Shown in pieces: positions 9,802 to 21,702 of a stretch of 64,000 bases of DNA. Positions within the stretch are counted from its first letter, which is position 1. Each line of letters begins with the position of its first letter. The stretch covers positions 434,001-498,000 of the forward strand of contig NZ_JAEG01000001.1 in assembly GCF_000518785.1 (NCBI RefSeq), written 5' to 3'. The position numbers and the translations under genes are program-made. The stretch comes from Paenirhizobium selenitireducens ATCC BAA-1503 (lineage in GTDB: Bacteria > Pseudomonadota > Alphaproteobacteria > Rhizobiales > Rhizobiaceae). A model generated the notes under the pieces. That model was not told the DNA's origin. It worked only from the letters and a program-made list of their open reading frames with translations, and made no database searches.

Positions 9802-10612
9802 CGTCCGCCCCGTCCAAGTCCTGCCAAGGTCCCGCCTTGCCGCGCGGGCTCTTGCGGCTGTAGCGATCGAATGTGGCGAAAACGCCGCGCATGATGCTGA
9901 TCTCCTGCTCGGAATAGGCGCGGCGCGTCAGCACGGCGCGCAGATTGTCGATCATCTTCGGCTTCTTGGCCGCAGGCCGGAAATAGCCGCGCGCATCGAG
10001 CGCCTCCTCGACGGATTCGATCATGCCGAACAGCTGTTCCTTGGTCGCCGGCTTCTGCTCGAGCGGCTGGAACGAGGTCTCCGCCAGATCGTCGAGGCCG
10101 CCCTTCATCCACTCATAGGACATCAGCAGCACCGCCTGCGCGATGTTGAGCGAGGCAAAGGCCGGGTTGACCGGAAAGGTGACGATCTCGTCGGCCAGCG
10201 CCACCTCCTCGTTGGTGAGCCCCCAGCGCTCGCGCCCGAACATGATGCCGGTCGCCTCGCCCGCCTTGAACTTCGCCCGCAGGGTCGCAGCCGCCACCAC
10301 CGGCGCACGGACCGGCTTGAAGCCGTAGCGTTCGCGCGCGGTCGTGGCATAGACGAAATTGAGGTCGGCCAACGCCTCCTCAAGCGTATCGAAGACGCGG
10401 GTTCCGTCGATCACATGGTCGGCCTTGGAGGCTGCAGACCGCGCCTTCTCGCTCGGCCAGCCGTCGCGCGGATTGACCAGGCGCAGTTCCGACAGGCCGA
10501 AATTGGCCATGGCGCGCGCCACCATGCCGATGTTCTCGCCGAGTTGCGGCTCGACAAGAATGATCGCCGGCCCCTCGGCCAGAAGTTCGCGTTCGGAATT
10601 GGTGCCTGACAT
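9782..10612 (-). CDS. trmJ: tRNA (cytidine/uridine-32-2'-O)-methyltransferase, TrmJ/SpoU class
   Basis: The enzyme methylates the 2'-OH of position 32 in tRNA using S-adenosylmethionine, with the SPOUT trefoil knot. The 276-residue product shows all three SpoU motifs: [14 protein letters not shown] at 26-39, FGRERWGL at 125-132 and SLNIAQAV at 154-161. The C-terminal helical extension (about 190-260) is characteristic of TrmJ rather than shorter TrmL. The tail is acidic. It overlaps murI by 20 bp and leads that two-gene unit. Confidence 0.9.
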   Translation of the reverse strand: MSGTNSERELLAEGPAIILVEPQLGENIGMVARAMANFGLSELRLVNPRDGWPSEKARSAASKADHVIDGTRVFDTLEEALADLNFVYATTARERYGFKPVRAPVVAAATLRAKFKAGEATGIMFGRERWGLTNEEVALADEIVTFPVNPAFASLNIAQAVLLMSYEWMKGGLDDLAETSFQPLEQKPATKEQLFGMIESVEEALDARGYFRPAAKKPKMIDNLRAVLTRRAYSEQEISIMRGVFATFDRYSRKSPRGKAGPWQDLDGADDGADGE

Positions 10613-10681
10613 ATTAAGCCTCGAGAAGGATTTCCGGGCTCCATTCGCACAAAAACGGCCGAACGCAAAGGGCGCGGGCGA

Positions 10682-11239
10682 TTAGTCCTGGCCCTTGAAC
10701 CCCTTCAGCATGTGGTCGATGTCGCTCCGGACCAGATCGGCGTATCGGGCCTTGACCGATGTCTCAAGCCGCCCGTCCTGGTAGTCGGCGTTCCAGAAGT
10801 TGTCGATGACGTAGCGTCCGTCCTCCTGGATGACGTGGAAGCGCAGGGCGGGTTCCTTCATGTCGGGCTTCTGGCCCCAGCAGGACGAAACGTCGAAATA
10901 GACGTCTACCGGCACCAGATCGCCCGTCGGCTTGCCGGTCACAATCCTGAGATCCTTCATCTCGCAGGGGTCCTGGCTGACAACCACTTCGTCCTGCCCC
11001 GTCATGAAGCCCTGCATATCGAGCAGTTCGTCCCCGAGCGCCGCCATGCGGTAGATCTGCGCGAAGCTCCGGCTGTAGATCGATGTCAGCAGGATCTCGT
11101 CGAAATAGTCGCTGGCCGCGCTGTTGCCCTCGATGCCGTCGGCGACCTTCATCAGGGCCACCACGGGATCCTGCGGTTCGCCCGCCTGGGCAGCACCTGC
11201 GACAAGCGAAGTTGCGAGCAGAAGCACACGAAATATCAT
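10682..11239 (-). CDS. Exported DUF3828-like protein, paralogue 3 of 3
   Basis: The 185-residue product starts at the ATG at 11239, which has GGAGG seven bases upstream; an ATG eight codons earlier lacks one. A signal peptide (MIFRVLLLATSLVAGAAQA) is predicted, cleaving near residue 19. The mature part resembles its two upstream neighbours. It has an N-terminal helical segment ending in a D/E-x-L...FAQIYRMA motif, a QDPCEM segment, a second Cys in SSCWG, and a C-terminal DGRYVIDNF motif. The two cysteines probably form a disulfide. I compare it with DUF3828 only by pattern; the function is unknown. Confidence 0.75.
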   Translation of the reverse strand: MIFRVLLLATSLVAGAAQAGEPQDPVVALMKVADGIEGNSAASDYFDEILLTSIYSRSFAQIYRMAALGDELLDMQGFMTGQDEVVVSQDPCEMKDLRIVTGKPTGDLVPVDVYFDVSSCWGQKPDMKEPALRFHVIQEDGRYVIDNFWNADYQDGRLETSVKARYADLVRSDIDHMLKGFKGQD

Positions 11240-11314
11240 GGGGCCACCTCCAGCAGCGGACATTCGACTTATCTCATGATGGTCTGGCGACGCGTGAAGC
11301 GCGCCGAGCCATCG

Positions 11315-11857
11315 TCATTGCGCCAGGGCATCGAGCTCGGCGCGCAGCGGTGTCCGGTCCACGAACCGGATGTCATCGACCACGTAACGCCTTTCGCCGA
11401 CCTCGTCGTCTTCCTGCACCAGCCGGTAGACGACCTCCGTGACCTCGTCCTTGCCCGCATATTCGCCGTCATAACACCAGCTGCGCTTGAAGCCGACCTT
11501 CACCTCGGTGATGTCGTTGTGCGTCTCCGGTTTGCCATAGGTCACGTCCTTCGGCACGCAGCCATCCTGGCCGCCGAACACGGGGTCATGGTCCAGAAGC
11601 ATGGTGTCGCGGCCCTTCTTGTGGGCCAACAGCGCCTTCGCATAGGCATCGACGAAACCGTCGCTGAAATAGTTGAGCAGCATGCCGGCGGAGAAATAGT
11701 CGTCGTACACGGCCTTGCCGTCCGGTTCGACGCCGGCATTGTACCTGGCCATGTCCATCAGGACCTGGACCGGCTCGATGGGCTCGTTGGCAAGCGCGGG
11801 GCCGCAGGCAAACATCGAAATCGCCCAGGCGACCGCCAGTTTCCGCATCGCCATCAT
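11315..11857 (-). CDS. Exported DUF3828-like protein, paralogue 2 of 3
   Basis: The 180-residue product has a signal peptide with an AxA-type end (FACGPALA). The mature region repeats the pattern of the neighbours: YFSDGFVDAYAKAL near residue 62-75, a DHDPVFGGQDGC segment, a second conserved Cys (RSWCYDG) and a C-terminal RRYVVDDIRF motif. It lies 36 bp after paralogue 1 and 75 bp before paralogue 3 on the same strand, so the three are probably one transcript produced by old tandem duplication. Function unknown; periplasmic location inferred. Confidence 0.78.
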   Translation of the reverse strand: MMAMRKLAVAWAISMFACGPALANEPIEPVQVLMDMARYNAGVEPDGKAVYDDYFSAGMLLNYFSDGFVDAYAKALLAHKKGRDTMLLDHDPVFGGQDGCVPKDVTYGKPETHNDITEVKVGFKRSWCYDGEYAGKDEVTEVVYRLVQEDDEVGERRYVVDDIRFVDRTPLRAELDALAQ

Positions 11858-11893
11858 GGAATCGTCCTCGGGTTCACGTTCGGGGCCGTCGCC

Positions 11894-12418
11894 TCACTGG
11901 GCGGCGATCTTCTTCAGCTCGTCCTTGATCGACTCGCCCGAATTGCCGTCGACGACCGGATAGACGTCATCGATCACCGAACGCCCGCCCTCCTCCTGAA
12001 CGTGGAAGATCAGCACCGTGTCCTTGAGGTATTCAGGATCGTCGCCGAAGCATTTGCGGTTGTTGAACAGCGCTGTCACCTGGCCGTCGCCGTCATTCTC
12101 GATGCGAATGTTCTCGAAGGGGCAGCCGTCCTGTCCGCCGGCGATCGGATCGTAGTCGAAGGGGGAGCCCGTGGTTTCGCCCTCCGGCGGATCATAAGCC
12201 GGATGCTTGGATGCCTCCTTGTAGGCGGCAACAAAATCGGCGCTGAACAGGCGAACGAGGCGTTTGGCGTCGAATACGTCCTCAGGCGCCGCGTCCTCGC
12301 CCCTCCAGTTGCCGGCCGTGACGTCGATCACTTCCCTGACCGGGGCGGTGACGTCGGCGGCAAGCGCGGCGCCCGCCGCGAGGCAAAGCGAGACGGCGGC
12401 GGCGACGAGAGACTTCAT
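11894..12418 (-). CDS. Exported DUF3828-like protein, paralogue 1 of 3
   Basis: The 174-residue product has a clear signal peptide (MKSLVAAAVSLCLAAGAALA). It shares with the two genes downstream the LVRLFSADFVAAYKEA segment, the FDYDPIAGGQDGCPF segment, a second Cys in NRKCFG and the terminal RSVIDDVYPV motif. It is the first gene of the three-gene set. The sharing of a GGQDGC block by paralogues 1 and 2, but not 3, suggests they are closest to each other. Function unknown. Confidence 0.78.
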   Translation of the reverse strand: MKSLVAAAVSLCLAAGAALAADVTAPVREVIDVTAGNWRGEDAAPEDVFDAKRLVRLFSADFVAAYKEASKHPAYDPPEGETTGSPFDYDPIAGGQDGCPFENIRIENDGDGQVTALFNNRKCFGDDPEYLKDTVLIFHVQEEGGRSVIDDVYPVVDGNSGESIKDELKKIAAQ

Positions 12419-12563
12419 GGCGCAGGTCCTGCAAAACGAGGGAAACGGATCGGCGGCAATCTAGCGGAGCGCGGGCAAACCGCAAGAGCGGCAAAAGGCC
12501 GGCAATGCGGCCAAAGTTGGTATGATTTTGTGAACGAAAAGGCGCTACAGCGAGGGCTCTGCG

Positions 12564-12592
12564 CTTTCAGTTCCCGATCCGGAATGCTATAG
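12564..12592 (+). promoter_or_regulatory. Candidate icd promoter
   Basis: CTTTCA, a 17-bp spacer and CTATAG match the rhizobial housekeeping pattern (CTTGAC-N17-CTATAT) at moderate quality. It sits 57 bp upstream of the icd ATG. Confidence 0.45.
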
Positions 12593-12648
12593 CCCAGCCA
12601 GACTGACAATAGGGACCCTCGTCCCTCCCCCTAGCTGCGAGGATACTC

Positions 12649-13863
12649 ATGGAAAAGATCAAGGTTGCAAACCCCGTCGTCGATCTCGACGGCGATGAGA
12701 TGACGCGCATCATCTGGCATTTCATCAAGGAAAAGCTGATCCTGCCCTATCTTGATCTGCAGATCGAATATTACGACCTCTCGGTCGAGAACCGCGACGC
12801 CACCAACGACCAAGTGACGATCGATTCCGCCAACGCCATCAAGAAGCATGGCGTCGGCATCAAGTGTGCCACGATCACCCCGGACGAGCAGCGCGTCAAG
12901 GAATTCAACCTCAAGGAAATGTGGAAGAGCCCGAACGGCACGATCCGCAACATCCTCGGCGGCGTCATTTTCCGCGAGCCGATCATCTGCAAGAACGTTC
13001 CGCGTCTGGTTCCCGGCTGGACCAAGCCGATCGTGGTCGGCCGTCACGCCTTTGGCGACCAGTACAAGGCGACCGACTTCAAGTTCCCCGGCAAGGGCAC
13101 GCTGACCATCAAGTTCGTCGGCGAAGACGGCGAAGTGATCGAGAAGGAAGTCTACAAGGCCCCCGGCGCCGGCGTTGCCATGGCCATGTACAACCTCGAC
13201 GAGTCGATCCGCGATTTCGCCCGCGCCTCGATGATGTACGGCCTGATGCGCAAGTGGCCGGTCTACCTGTCGACCAAGAACACCATCCTCAAGGCCTATG
13301 ACGGCCGCTTCAAGGACATCTTCGAAGAAGTCTACCAGAACGAGTTCAAGGCTCAGTTCGACGAAGCCGGCATCATCTACGAACACCGCCTGATCGACGA
13401 CATGGTTGCATCCGCCCTCAAGTGGTCCGGCGGCTATGTCTGGGCCTGCAAGAACTATGACGGCGACGTGCAGTCCGATACGGTCGCCCAGGGTTTTGGC
13501 TCGCTCGGCCTGATGACCTCGGTCCTCTTGACCCCGGACGGCAAGACGGTCGAAGCCGAAGCCGCCCACGGCACGGTTACCCGTCACTACCGCCAGCACC
13601 AGAAGGGCCAGGAGACCTCGACCAACTCGATCGCCTCGATCTTCGCCTGGACCCGTGGCCTCGCGCACCGCGCCAAGCTCGACGACAATGCCGAGCTCGC
13701 CCGCTTCGCCACCACGCTGGAAAAGGTCTGCATCGACACCGTCGAAAGCGGCTTCATGACCAAGGATCTGGCACTGCTGATCGGCCCCGACCAGCCGTGG
13801 CTGTCGACCACCGCCTTCCTCGACAAGGTCGACGAAAACCTGCAGAAGGCCATGGCCGCCTGA
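12649..13863 (+). CDS. icd: NADP-dependent isocitrate dehydrogenase
   Basis: Icd oxidatively decarboxylates isocitrate to 2-oxoglutarate in the TCA cycle and supplies NADPH. The 404-residue product belongs to the homodimeric subfamily shared with eukaryotic NADP enzymes. It starts with [16 protein letters not shown], and has the substrate-binding [12 protein letters not shown] segment near residues 94-105 and the acidic metal-binding region DDMVA near residue 251. It is flanked by its own promoter candidate and a strong terminator, so it is monocistronic. Confidence 0.97.
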   Translation: MEKIKVANPVVDLDGDEMTRIIWHFIKEKLILPYLDLQIEYYDLSVENRDATNDQVTIDSANAIKKHGVGIKCATITPDEQRVKEFNLKEMWKSPNGTIRNILGGVIFREPIICKNVPRLVPGWTKPIVVGRHAFGDQYKATDFKFPGKGTLTIKFVGEDGEVIEKEVYKAPGAGVAMAMYNLDESIRDFARASMMYGLMRKWPVYLSTKNTILKAYDGRFKDIFEEVYQNEFKAQFDEAGIIYEHRLIDDMVASALKWSGGYVWACKNYDGDVQSDTVAQGFGSLGLMTSVLLTPDGKTVEAEAAHGTVTRHYRQHQKGQETSTNSIASIFAWTRGLAHRAKLDDNAELARFATTLEKVCIDTVESGFMTKDLALLIGPDQPWLSTTAFLDKVDENLQKAMAA

Positions 13864-13901
13864 GCCATACGCTCGGAGCCGTCGCTTTAGATGATCACGG
13901 A

Positions 13902-13931
13902 AACCCGGCCTCGTGCCGGGTTTTCTTTTTT
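13902..13931 (+). terminator. Rho-independent terminator of icd
   Basis: An 8-bp stem (AACCCGGC with GCCGGGTT) with a five-base loop is followed by a T-rich run. Confidence 0.88.
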
Positions 13932-14012
13932 GCGCCTGACCGTCTTGCGAAGCCCGGAGAAGGCTGTTAACAATTGGAACATAAAGGGAACATTGCATCA
14001 AGGAGTGAAGGA

Positions 14013-14633
14013 ATGACCGATCTGACGCTCTATACCAATCCCATGTCGCGCGGGCGGATCGCCCGCTGGATGGTCGAGGAGACCGGCCAGCCCTATGACA
14101 CGGTGATCGTTCCGTTCGGCCCGGCGATGAAGTCGGCCGATTACCGGGCGGTGAACCCCATGGGCAAGGTGCCGGCGGTGCGACACGGCGACGTCGTCGT
14201 CACCGAATGCGCGGCGATCTGCGCCTATCTGGCCGACACCTTTCCCGAGGTGAAACTCGCACCGCCCAACGCGCTGCGCGGCAGTTATTATCGCTGGCTG
14301 TTCTTCGCCGCGGGCCCGCTGGAGGCGGCGGTCAGCAATCGCAGCCTTGGCTTCGAGGTTCCCGACGAACGACGCCGCATGATCGGCTATGGCAGTTTTC
14401 AGGACGTGATGGATACGCTCGAGATCGCCGTCTCGACCAACCCTTTCGTCGCCGGGCAGGCCTTCACCGCGGCCGACGTCTATGTCGGCTCGCATATCGC
14501 CTGGGGTCTGCAGTTCGGCTCGATCGAAAAGCGGCCCGCCTTCGTCGACTACCTCGCCCGGGTCAGCGATCGTCCCGCCTTTCAGCGCGCCAAGGAGAAA
14601 GATGATCAGGCGGCAGCCGCGATGCAGCCGTAG
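14013..14633 (+). CDS. Glutathione S-transferase family protein
   Basis: The 206-residue protein has the two-domain GST layout: a thioredoxin-like N-terminal domain (LTLYTNPMSRGRIARWMVEE), the cis-Pro glutathione-binding region MGKVPAVRHGDVVVTECAAI at about residues 49-68, and an all-helical C-terminal domain. The start at 14013 was chosen for its purine-rich AAGGAGTGAAGGA leader; an in-frame codon 13 codons upstream lacks one. The substrate is unknown. The Ser in the SRG motif near residue 11 is a candidate for activating glutathione. Confidence 0.85.
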   Translation: MTDLTLYTNPMSRGRIARWMVEETGQPYDTVIVPFGPAMKSADYRAVNPMGKVPAVRHGDVVVTECAAICAYLADTFPEVKLAPPNALRGSYYRWLFFAAGPLEAAVSNRSLGFEVPDERRRMIGYGSFQDVMDTLEIAVSTNPFVAGQAFTAADVYVGSHIAWGLQFGSIEKRPAFVDYLARVSDRPAFQRAKEKDDQAAAAMQP

Positions 14634-14831
14634 GCTCAACCAACGGGTCTCACCGCCGCGGATCGGGGGTGAAGGACGCAAGGATCGAAAGAGCGGATAT
14701 GATCGATAGTCTGGATCATCGAGCCGACCCGGAAGGCGCAGGGAAGCGTTTTGCCGCAATCGAGACTCAGGATATGAAAGGGACGCGTTCAAGACTGTAT
14801 CTGCTCCAACACCGCTGAGCGATCGGCCCTC

Positions 14832-16460
14832 ATGAATCAGGACTTCACGCCAAAAGTCGTCAGCGTCTTCCAGGAAGGCTATTCCCTGGCCCGCCTGAAA
14901 TCGGACGCGCTGGCCGGGCTCACCGTGGCGATCGTCGCCCTGCCGCTGTCGATGGCGATTGCCATCGCCTCCGGCGTCACGCCCGACCGCGGGCTGTACA
15001 CCGCGATCGTCGGCGGCTTCCTCGTTTCCCTGCTCGGCGGCAGCCGGCACCAGATCGGCGGGCCGGCCGGCGCCTTCATCGTGCTGGTCGCCACGACGGT
15101 CGCCACCCATGGCGTCGAGGGCCTGATCGTCGCGACGATGATGGCCGGCGTCTTCCTCATGCTGGCCGGCGCGCTGAAGCTCGGCGACTACGTGAAGTTC
15201 ATCCCCTATCCGGTCACCGTCGGGTTCACCGCCGGCATCGCGGTGATCATCTTCGCCAGCCAGATCAGCGAATTGCTGGGCCTGAGGCTCGCGGTCAAGG
15301 AACCCGGCGCGCTGGTCGACAAACTGCCGGTGCTCGTCGACGCCCTGCCGACCCTCAACCCGTCCGCCGCGGCGATCGCCGCCCTGACGGCTGCAACCAT
15401 CCTCGTGCTGCGACGGTTTCGACCAACCTGGCCCGGCATGCTGATTGCCGTCTGCCTTGCTTCCGCCGTGACCGCATTCCTGCATCTCGACATATCGACG
15501 ATCGGCACCCGCTTCGGCGGCATTCCACGCAGCCTGCCCTTGCCGCAGCTGCCGGAATTCTCAGCCACCCTCATGCGGGCCGTGCTGCCCGATGCCATCG
15601 CCTTCGCCCTGCTCGGCGCCATCGAATCCCTGTTGTCGGCGGTCGTTGCCGACGGCATGACTGGCCGGCGCCACCGCTCGAATGTCGAGCTGATCGGCCA
15701 GGGGGTCGCCAATATCGGCTCAGCCCTGTTCGGCGGCATGTGCGTGACGGGCACCATCGCCCGCACCGCCACCAATATCCGCGCCGGTGCGACCAGCCCG
15801 GTCGCCGGCATGCTGCATGCGCTGGTGCTGCTGCTGTTCATGGCGATCGCCGCGCCGCTGGCAAGCTACATCCCGTTGTCGGCGCTTGCCGGCGTTCTCG
15901 CCATCGTGTCGTGGAACATGATCGAGCGCCCGGCCTTCGTCGCGCTGATCAAGACCTCGCGCGGCGACGCCGTCGTGCTGCTGGTGACCTTCCTGCTGGT
16001 GGTGTTCCGCGACCTCACCGAGGGCATCATCGTCGGCTTCACCCTCGGCGCGCTGCTGTTCATCGACCGCATGGGCAAGAGCGTCACGGTCGCCCCGCAT
16101 GACGACGAGCCGGAACGGCCGCTGGAAAATACCGACAGCAACACGGTGGTCTATCGGCTCGGCGGCGCCTTCTTTTTCGGCGCGGCGGCAACCGTCGGAT
16201 CGGTGCTCGACCGCATCGCCGACCGGTATCACCACTTCGTGCTGGACTGCTCGGCCCTGTCCTTCATGGATTCGACCGCCGCCAACGTGATCGCCGGCAC
16301 GGTCCGCAAGGCGCGGCGCGCCGGCGTCTCGGTCTATATCGCCGGCGCCGGTCCCGAGCTGCAACGCCTGCTCGAAACCCACGAGGTGGACGGAACGAAC
16401 GTGACCTATGTGCGAAGCGTGGAAGATGCCCGCAAGCTGATCGCAGCGCGACCGGCCTAG
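14832..16460 (+). CDS. SulP/SLC26-type anion permease with STAS domain
   Basis: The 542-residue inner-membrane protein has a SulP transmembrane core (about 10-14 helices up to residue 405), with the signature GLTVAIVALPLSMAIAIASG near residues 29-48. A cytoplasmic STAS domain follows from about 430 to the end, containing LDCSALSFMDSTAANVI, whose Asp-Ser-Thr loop is the conserved regulatory site. Family members carry sulfate, bicarbonate or dicarboxylates; the substrate cannot be assigned, as neither sulfur-assimilation genes nor a carbonic anhydrase is adjacent. Confidence 0.88.
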   Translation: MNQDFTPKVVSVFQEGYSLARLKSDALAGLTVAIVALPLSMAIAIASGVTPDRGLYTAIVGGFLVSLLGGSRHQIGGPAGAFIVLVATTVATHGVEGLIVATMMAGVFLMLAGALKLGDYVKFIPYPVTVGFTAGIAVIIFASQISELLGLRLAVKEPGALVDKLPVLVDALPTLNPSAAAIAALTAATILVLRRFRPTWPGMLIAVCLASAVTAFLHLDISTIGTRFGGIPRSLPLPQLPEFSATLMRAVLPDAIAFALLGAIESLLSAVVADGMTGRRHRSNVELIGQGVANIGSALFGGMCVTGTIARTATNIRAGATSPVAGMLHALVLLLFMAIAAPLASYIPLSALAGVLAIVSWNMIERPAFVALIKTSRGDAVVLLVTFLLVVFRDLTEGIIVGFTLGALLFIDRMGKSVTVAPHDDEPERPLENTDSNTVVYRLGGAFFFGAAATVGSVLDRIADRYHHFVLDCSALSFMDSTAANVIAGTVRKARRAGVSVYIAGAGPELQRLLETHEVDGTNVTYVRSVEDARKLIAARPA

Positions 16461-16493
16461 CCGATGTGGCAGGCACATTCGCCTGCCGACCAA

Positions 16494-16522
16494 GAAAAAG
16501 GGCCGGCGCACAGCGCCGACCC
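16494..16522 (-). terminator. Rho-independent terminator of alaS
   Basis: GGGCCGGCG (16500-16508) pairs with CGCCGACCC (16514-16522) with one mismatch. On the minus strand it is followed by CTTTTTCTTG. It lies 61 bp after the alaS stop. Confidence 0.75.
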
Positions 16523-16582
16523 GAAAATCCTTGAACGATTGCACAAACGACGGGAGCGCAGCGCCTCCCCGAGCGCCTGCGC

Positions 16583-19243
<2,661 letters not shown>

Positions 19244-19330
19244 GTCATGCCCTTCATTCTGGCCGGAAACCAGCCAATCCGCGAAAATCAATGGCTTTTA
19301 TCGCCCGCCATCCCCCCTGTCCAGCCGCCG

Positions 19331-19370
19331 AACGCAAAACCGGCCACACCTCTTTCGATATGTGGCCGGT
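19331..19370 (-). terminator. Rho-independent terminator of recA
   Basis: A perfect 10-bp stem (ACCGGCCACA with TGTGGCCGGT, 19339-19370) with a twelve-base loop is followed on the minus strand by TTTTGCGTT. Confidence 0.82.
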
Positions 19371-19401
19371 CTTTGATCTGAAAAATGACAGAGCGCAGCA
19401 A

Positions 19402-20487
19402 TTATGCGTCGCCGGCATCGCCCTCTTCGCTGTCCGGACCGCCGTTCTGCAGGAACTTTTCGGCAATCAGCCCGGCATTCTGCCGCAGCGCCATTTCGAT
19501 TTCCTGTGCGAGCGCCGGGTTGTCGCGCAGGAACAGTTTGGCGTTCTCGCGGCCCTGGCCAAGTCGCTGGCTGTTGTAGGAGAACCAGGCGCCCGACTTT
19601 TCGACGATGCCGGCCTTGACGCCGAGGTCGACGAGCTCGCCGGTCTTGGATACGCCTTCGCCATACATGATGTCGAACTCGACCTGCTTGAAGGGCGGCG
19701 CCATCTTGTTCTTGACCACCTTGACGCGGGTCTGGTTGCCGACCACCTCTTCGCGGTCCTTGACCGCGCCGATGCGGCGGATGTCGAGACGGACCGAAGC
19801 GTAGAACTTCAGCGCATTGCCGCCGGTGGTGGTTTCCGGAGAACCGAACATCACACCGATCTTCATGCGGATCTGGTTGATGAAAATGACCATGGTGTGC
19901 GACTTCGAAATCGAAGCGGTCAGCTTGCGCAGCGCCTGGCTCATCAACCGGGCCTGGAGACCCGGCAGGCTGTCGCCCATCTCGCCCTCGATTTCGGCGC
20001 GCGGAGTGAGTGCGGCAACCGAGTCGATGACCAGAACGTCGATCGCGCCGGAGCGCACCAGCGTGTCGGTGATCTCGAGCGCCTGCTCGCCGGTGTCCGG
20101 CTGCGAGATCAAAAGATTCTGCAGATCGACGCCGAGCTTGCGGGCATAGACCGGATCAAGCGCGTGTTCGGCGTCGACGAAGGCGCAGATGCCGCCCTTC
20201 TTCTGCGCTTCGGCGATCGTCTGCAGCGCAAGCGTCGTCTTGCCCGAGCTTTCCGGGCCGTAAATTTCAATGATTCGCCCCTTCGGCAAGCCGCCGATGC
20301 CGAGCGCAATATCGAGGCTGAGCGAACCGGTCGAGACCGTCTCGATTTCGACCACGCTCTCGTTTGCCCCGAGCTTCATGATCGAGCCCTTGCCGAACGA
20401 CCGTTCGATCTGCGAGAGCGCCGCTTCCAATGCCTTGCTTTTGTCCACCGATTTGTCCTCTACGAGCCGCAAAGAATTTTGTGCCAT
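19402..20487 (-). CDS. recA: Recombinase RecA
   Basis: RecA drives homologous recombination and stimulates LexA self-cleavage in the SOS response. The 361-residue product has Walker [10 protein letters not shown] at residues 77-85, the conserved [13 protein letters not shown] region with loop L2, and the acidic C-terminus ([10 protein letters not shown]). The ATG at 20487 gives the standard start [10 protein letters not shown]; the frame continues 76 codons upstream but overlaps the SOS operator and promoter. A LexA-type operator lies 69-85 bp upstream (separate entry). Confidence 0.98.
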   Translation of the reverse strand: MAQNSLRLVEDKSVDKSKALEAALSQIERSFGKGSIMKLGANESVVEIETVSTGSLSLDIALGIGGLPKGRIIEIYGPESSGKTTLALQTIAEAQKKGGICAFVDAEHALDPVYARKLGVDLQNLLISQPDTGEQALEITDTLVRSGAIDVLVIDSVAALTPRAEIEGEMGDSLPGLQARLMSQALRKLTASISKSHTMVIFINQIRMKIGVMFGSPETTTGGNALKFYASVRLDIRRIGAVKDREEVVGNQTRVKVVKNKMAPPFKQVEFDIMYGEGVSKTGELVDLGVKAGIVEKSGAWFSYNSQRLGQGRENAKLFLRDNPALAQEIEMALRQNAGLIAEKFLQNGGPDSEEGDAGDA

Positions 20488-20555
20488 CTGGTCCACCTTT
20501 AGGTTATTGAAGCCGCATAGGCAATGAAGCAGCCGAAGGCCAAGATGTACACGTT

Positions 20556-20572
20556 TTGTTCCAATCTGGCAA
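20556..20572 (-). promoter_or_regulatory. LexA/SOS operator and promoter of recA
   Basis: Reading on the minus strand, TTG-N11-CAA is exactly the operator form described for Rhizobium recA. The same bases start a promoter-like TTGCCA-N17-TACATC (20544-20572), so LexA would cover the -35 box. Confidence 0.65.
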
Positions 20573-20729
20573 TACCCTGCCAAACTATTGGTTTTCTGCC
20601 GTATTCCGGCGTGCGTTCGCTTTTTGTCCGGATTGTCCGGATCCCCGCTGACATCAGCGCCAGACCGTCTTTTTCCACCGGCATTCGCAGCGTCGATTCG
20701 CAGCCTCCGGCCCACCCGAGGGATTACCG

Positions 20730-21674
20730 ATGAGCCTCGACATCCTTGTGCTGGGCGGCGCCCATATCGACCGGCGCGGCCGCCTGGACGGTCCCACCCG
20801 CATGGGTGCCAGCAATCCCGGACGGTGGCTTGAGGAGCCCGGCGGCGGCGCCTTCAACGCCGCCTGCAACCTGGCCCGCCTCGAACGCCGGGTCCGCCTG
20901 GTCGCCCCGCGCGGCGGCGACGCCTATGGCGAACGGGTGGCGGCGGCGGCGGAACAGGCCGGCATAGAGGATTGTCCGGTTGTCTTTCTCGACCGCGCCA
21001 CGCCGAGTTATACGGCGATCCTCGAAGCCGACGGCAACCTGATCGTCGCGCTCGCCGACATGGCCCTCTACGACCTGTTCTCGGCCCGACGCCTGAAGAG
21101 CCGGTCGATGCGGAACAGCCTGGCGCTGGCGCCCCGCCTGCTGTGCGATGCAAACCTTCCCGGCGAGACGATCCTGGCCCTGGCAACCAGCGCCAACCGG
21201 CTCGGCAAGCCGATTGCGGTGATCGCCATTTCTCCGGCCAAGGCGACACGGCTCAAGGCCTGCCTGCCGCTTCTCGACCACGTCTTCATGAACGCCGCCG
21301 AGGCCGAAATCCTGGCCGGCGGCCGCGCCGACGATCCGTCCGACTGGCCGGCCATGCTGCGACGGGCCGGCCTGCGCGCTGGCACAGTCACCATGGGCGC
21401 CGGCGCGACCGTTGCGTTCGACGATACATGTATCGCCCTGCTCGCCCCGCCGCATCTCGATCAATTCTCCGACGTGACGGGCGCTGGCGACGCCTTTGCC
21501 GCCGGCTACCTTTCGGCCAGCATGGCCGGGGAACCGATCGCTGAAGCGCTGCGCCATGGCACGGCCTGCGCCGCGATCACCCTGCTTTCGCCGCATGCCA
21601 CGGCGCAAAACCTCACGCCCGATCTCCTAAAGTCGGGGCTGGCCCTTGTGCCGGCGGCCGCTATCCTGTCATGA
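20730..21674 (+). CDS. psuK: PfkB-family kinase, probable pseudouridine kinase
   Basis: The 314-residue protein is a ribokinase-fold (PfkB) sugar kinase. The N-terminal [14 protein letters not shown] block lies at residues 38-51. The C-terminal signature [13 protein letters not shown] lies at 248-260, with Asp254 the expected catalytic base and the GAGD anion hole intact. Pseudouridine kinase is inferred because psuG follows 28 bp downstream on the same strand, the usual pair for pseudouridine breakdown: phosphorylation followed by C-C glycosidic cleavage to uracil and ribose 5-phosphate. The sequence alone would only support a PfkB kinase. Confidence 0.82.
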   Translation: MSLDILVLGGAHIDRRGRLDGPTRMGASNPGRWLEEPGGGAFNAACNLARLERRVRLVAPRGGDAYGERVAAAAEQAGIEDCPVVFLDRATPSYTAILEADGNLIVALADMALYDLFSARRLKSRSMRNSLALAPRLLCDANLPGETILALATSANRLGKPIAVIAISPAKATRLKACLPLLDHVFMNAAEAEILAGGRADDPSDWPAMLRRAGLRAGTVTMGAGATVAFDDTCIALLAPPHLDQFSDVTGAGDAFAAGYLSASMAGEPIAEALRHGTACAAITLLSPHATAQNLTPDLLKSGLALVPAAAILS

Positions 21675-21702
21675 CACCTGCACGAGAATCCCGGACACGA
21701 CC

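Noticed and set aside
13963-13976. 14-mer GCTGTTAACAATTG shared with 36281-36294
   Set aside because: A single pair of 14-base matches is expected by chance in 64 kb, and the two sites have no matching flanks.
13998-15485. A 495-codon minus-strand frame spanning the GST and SulP genes
   Set aside because: It crosses two well-supported genes on the other strand and shows shadow composition.
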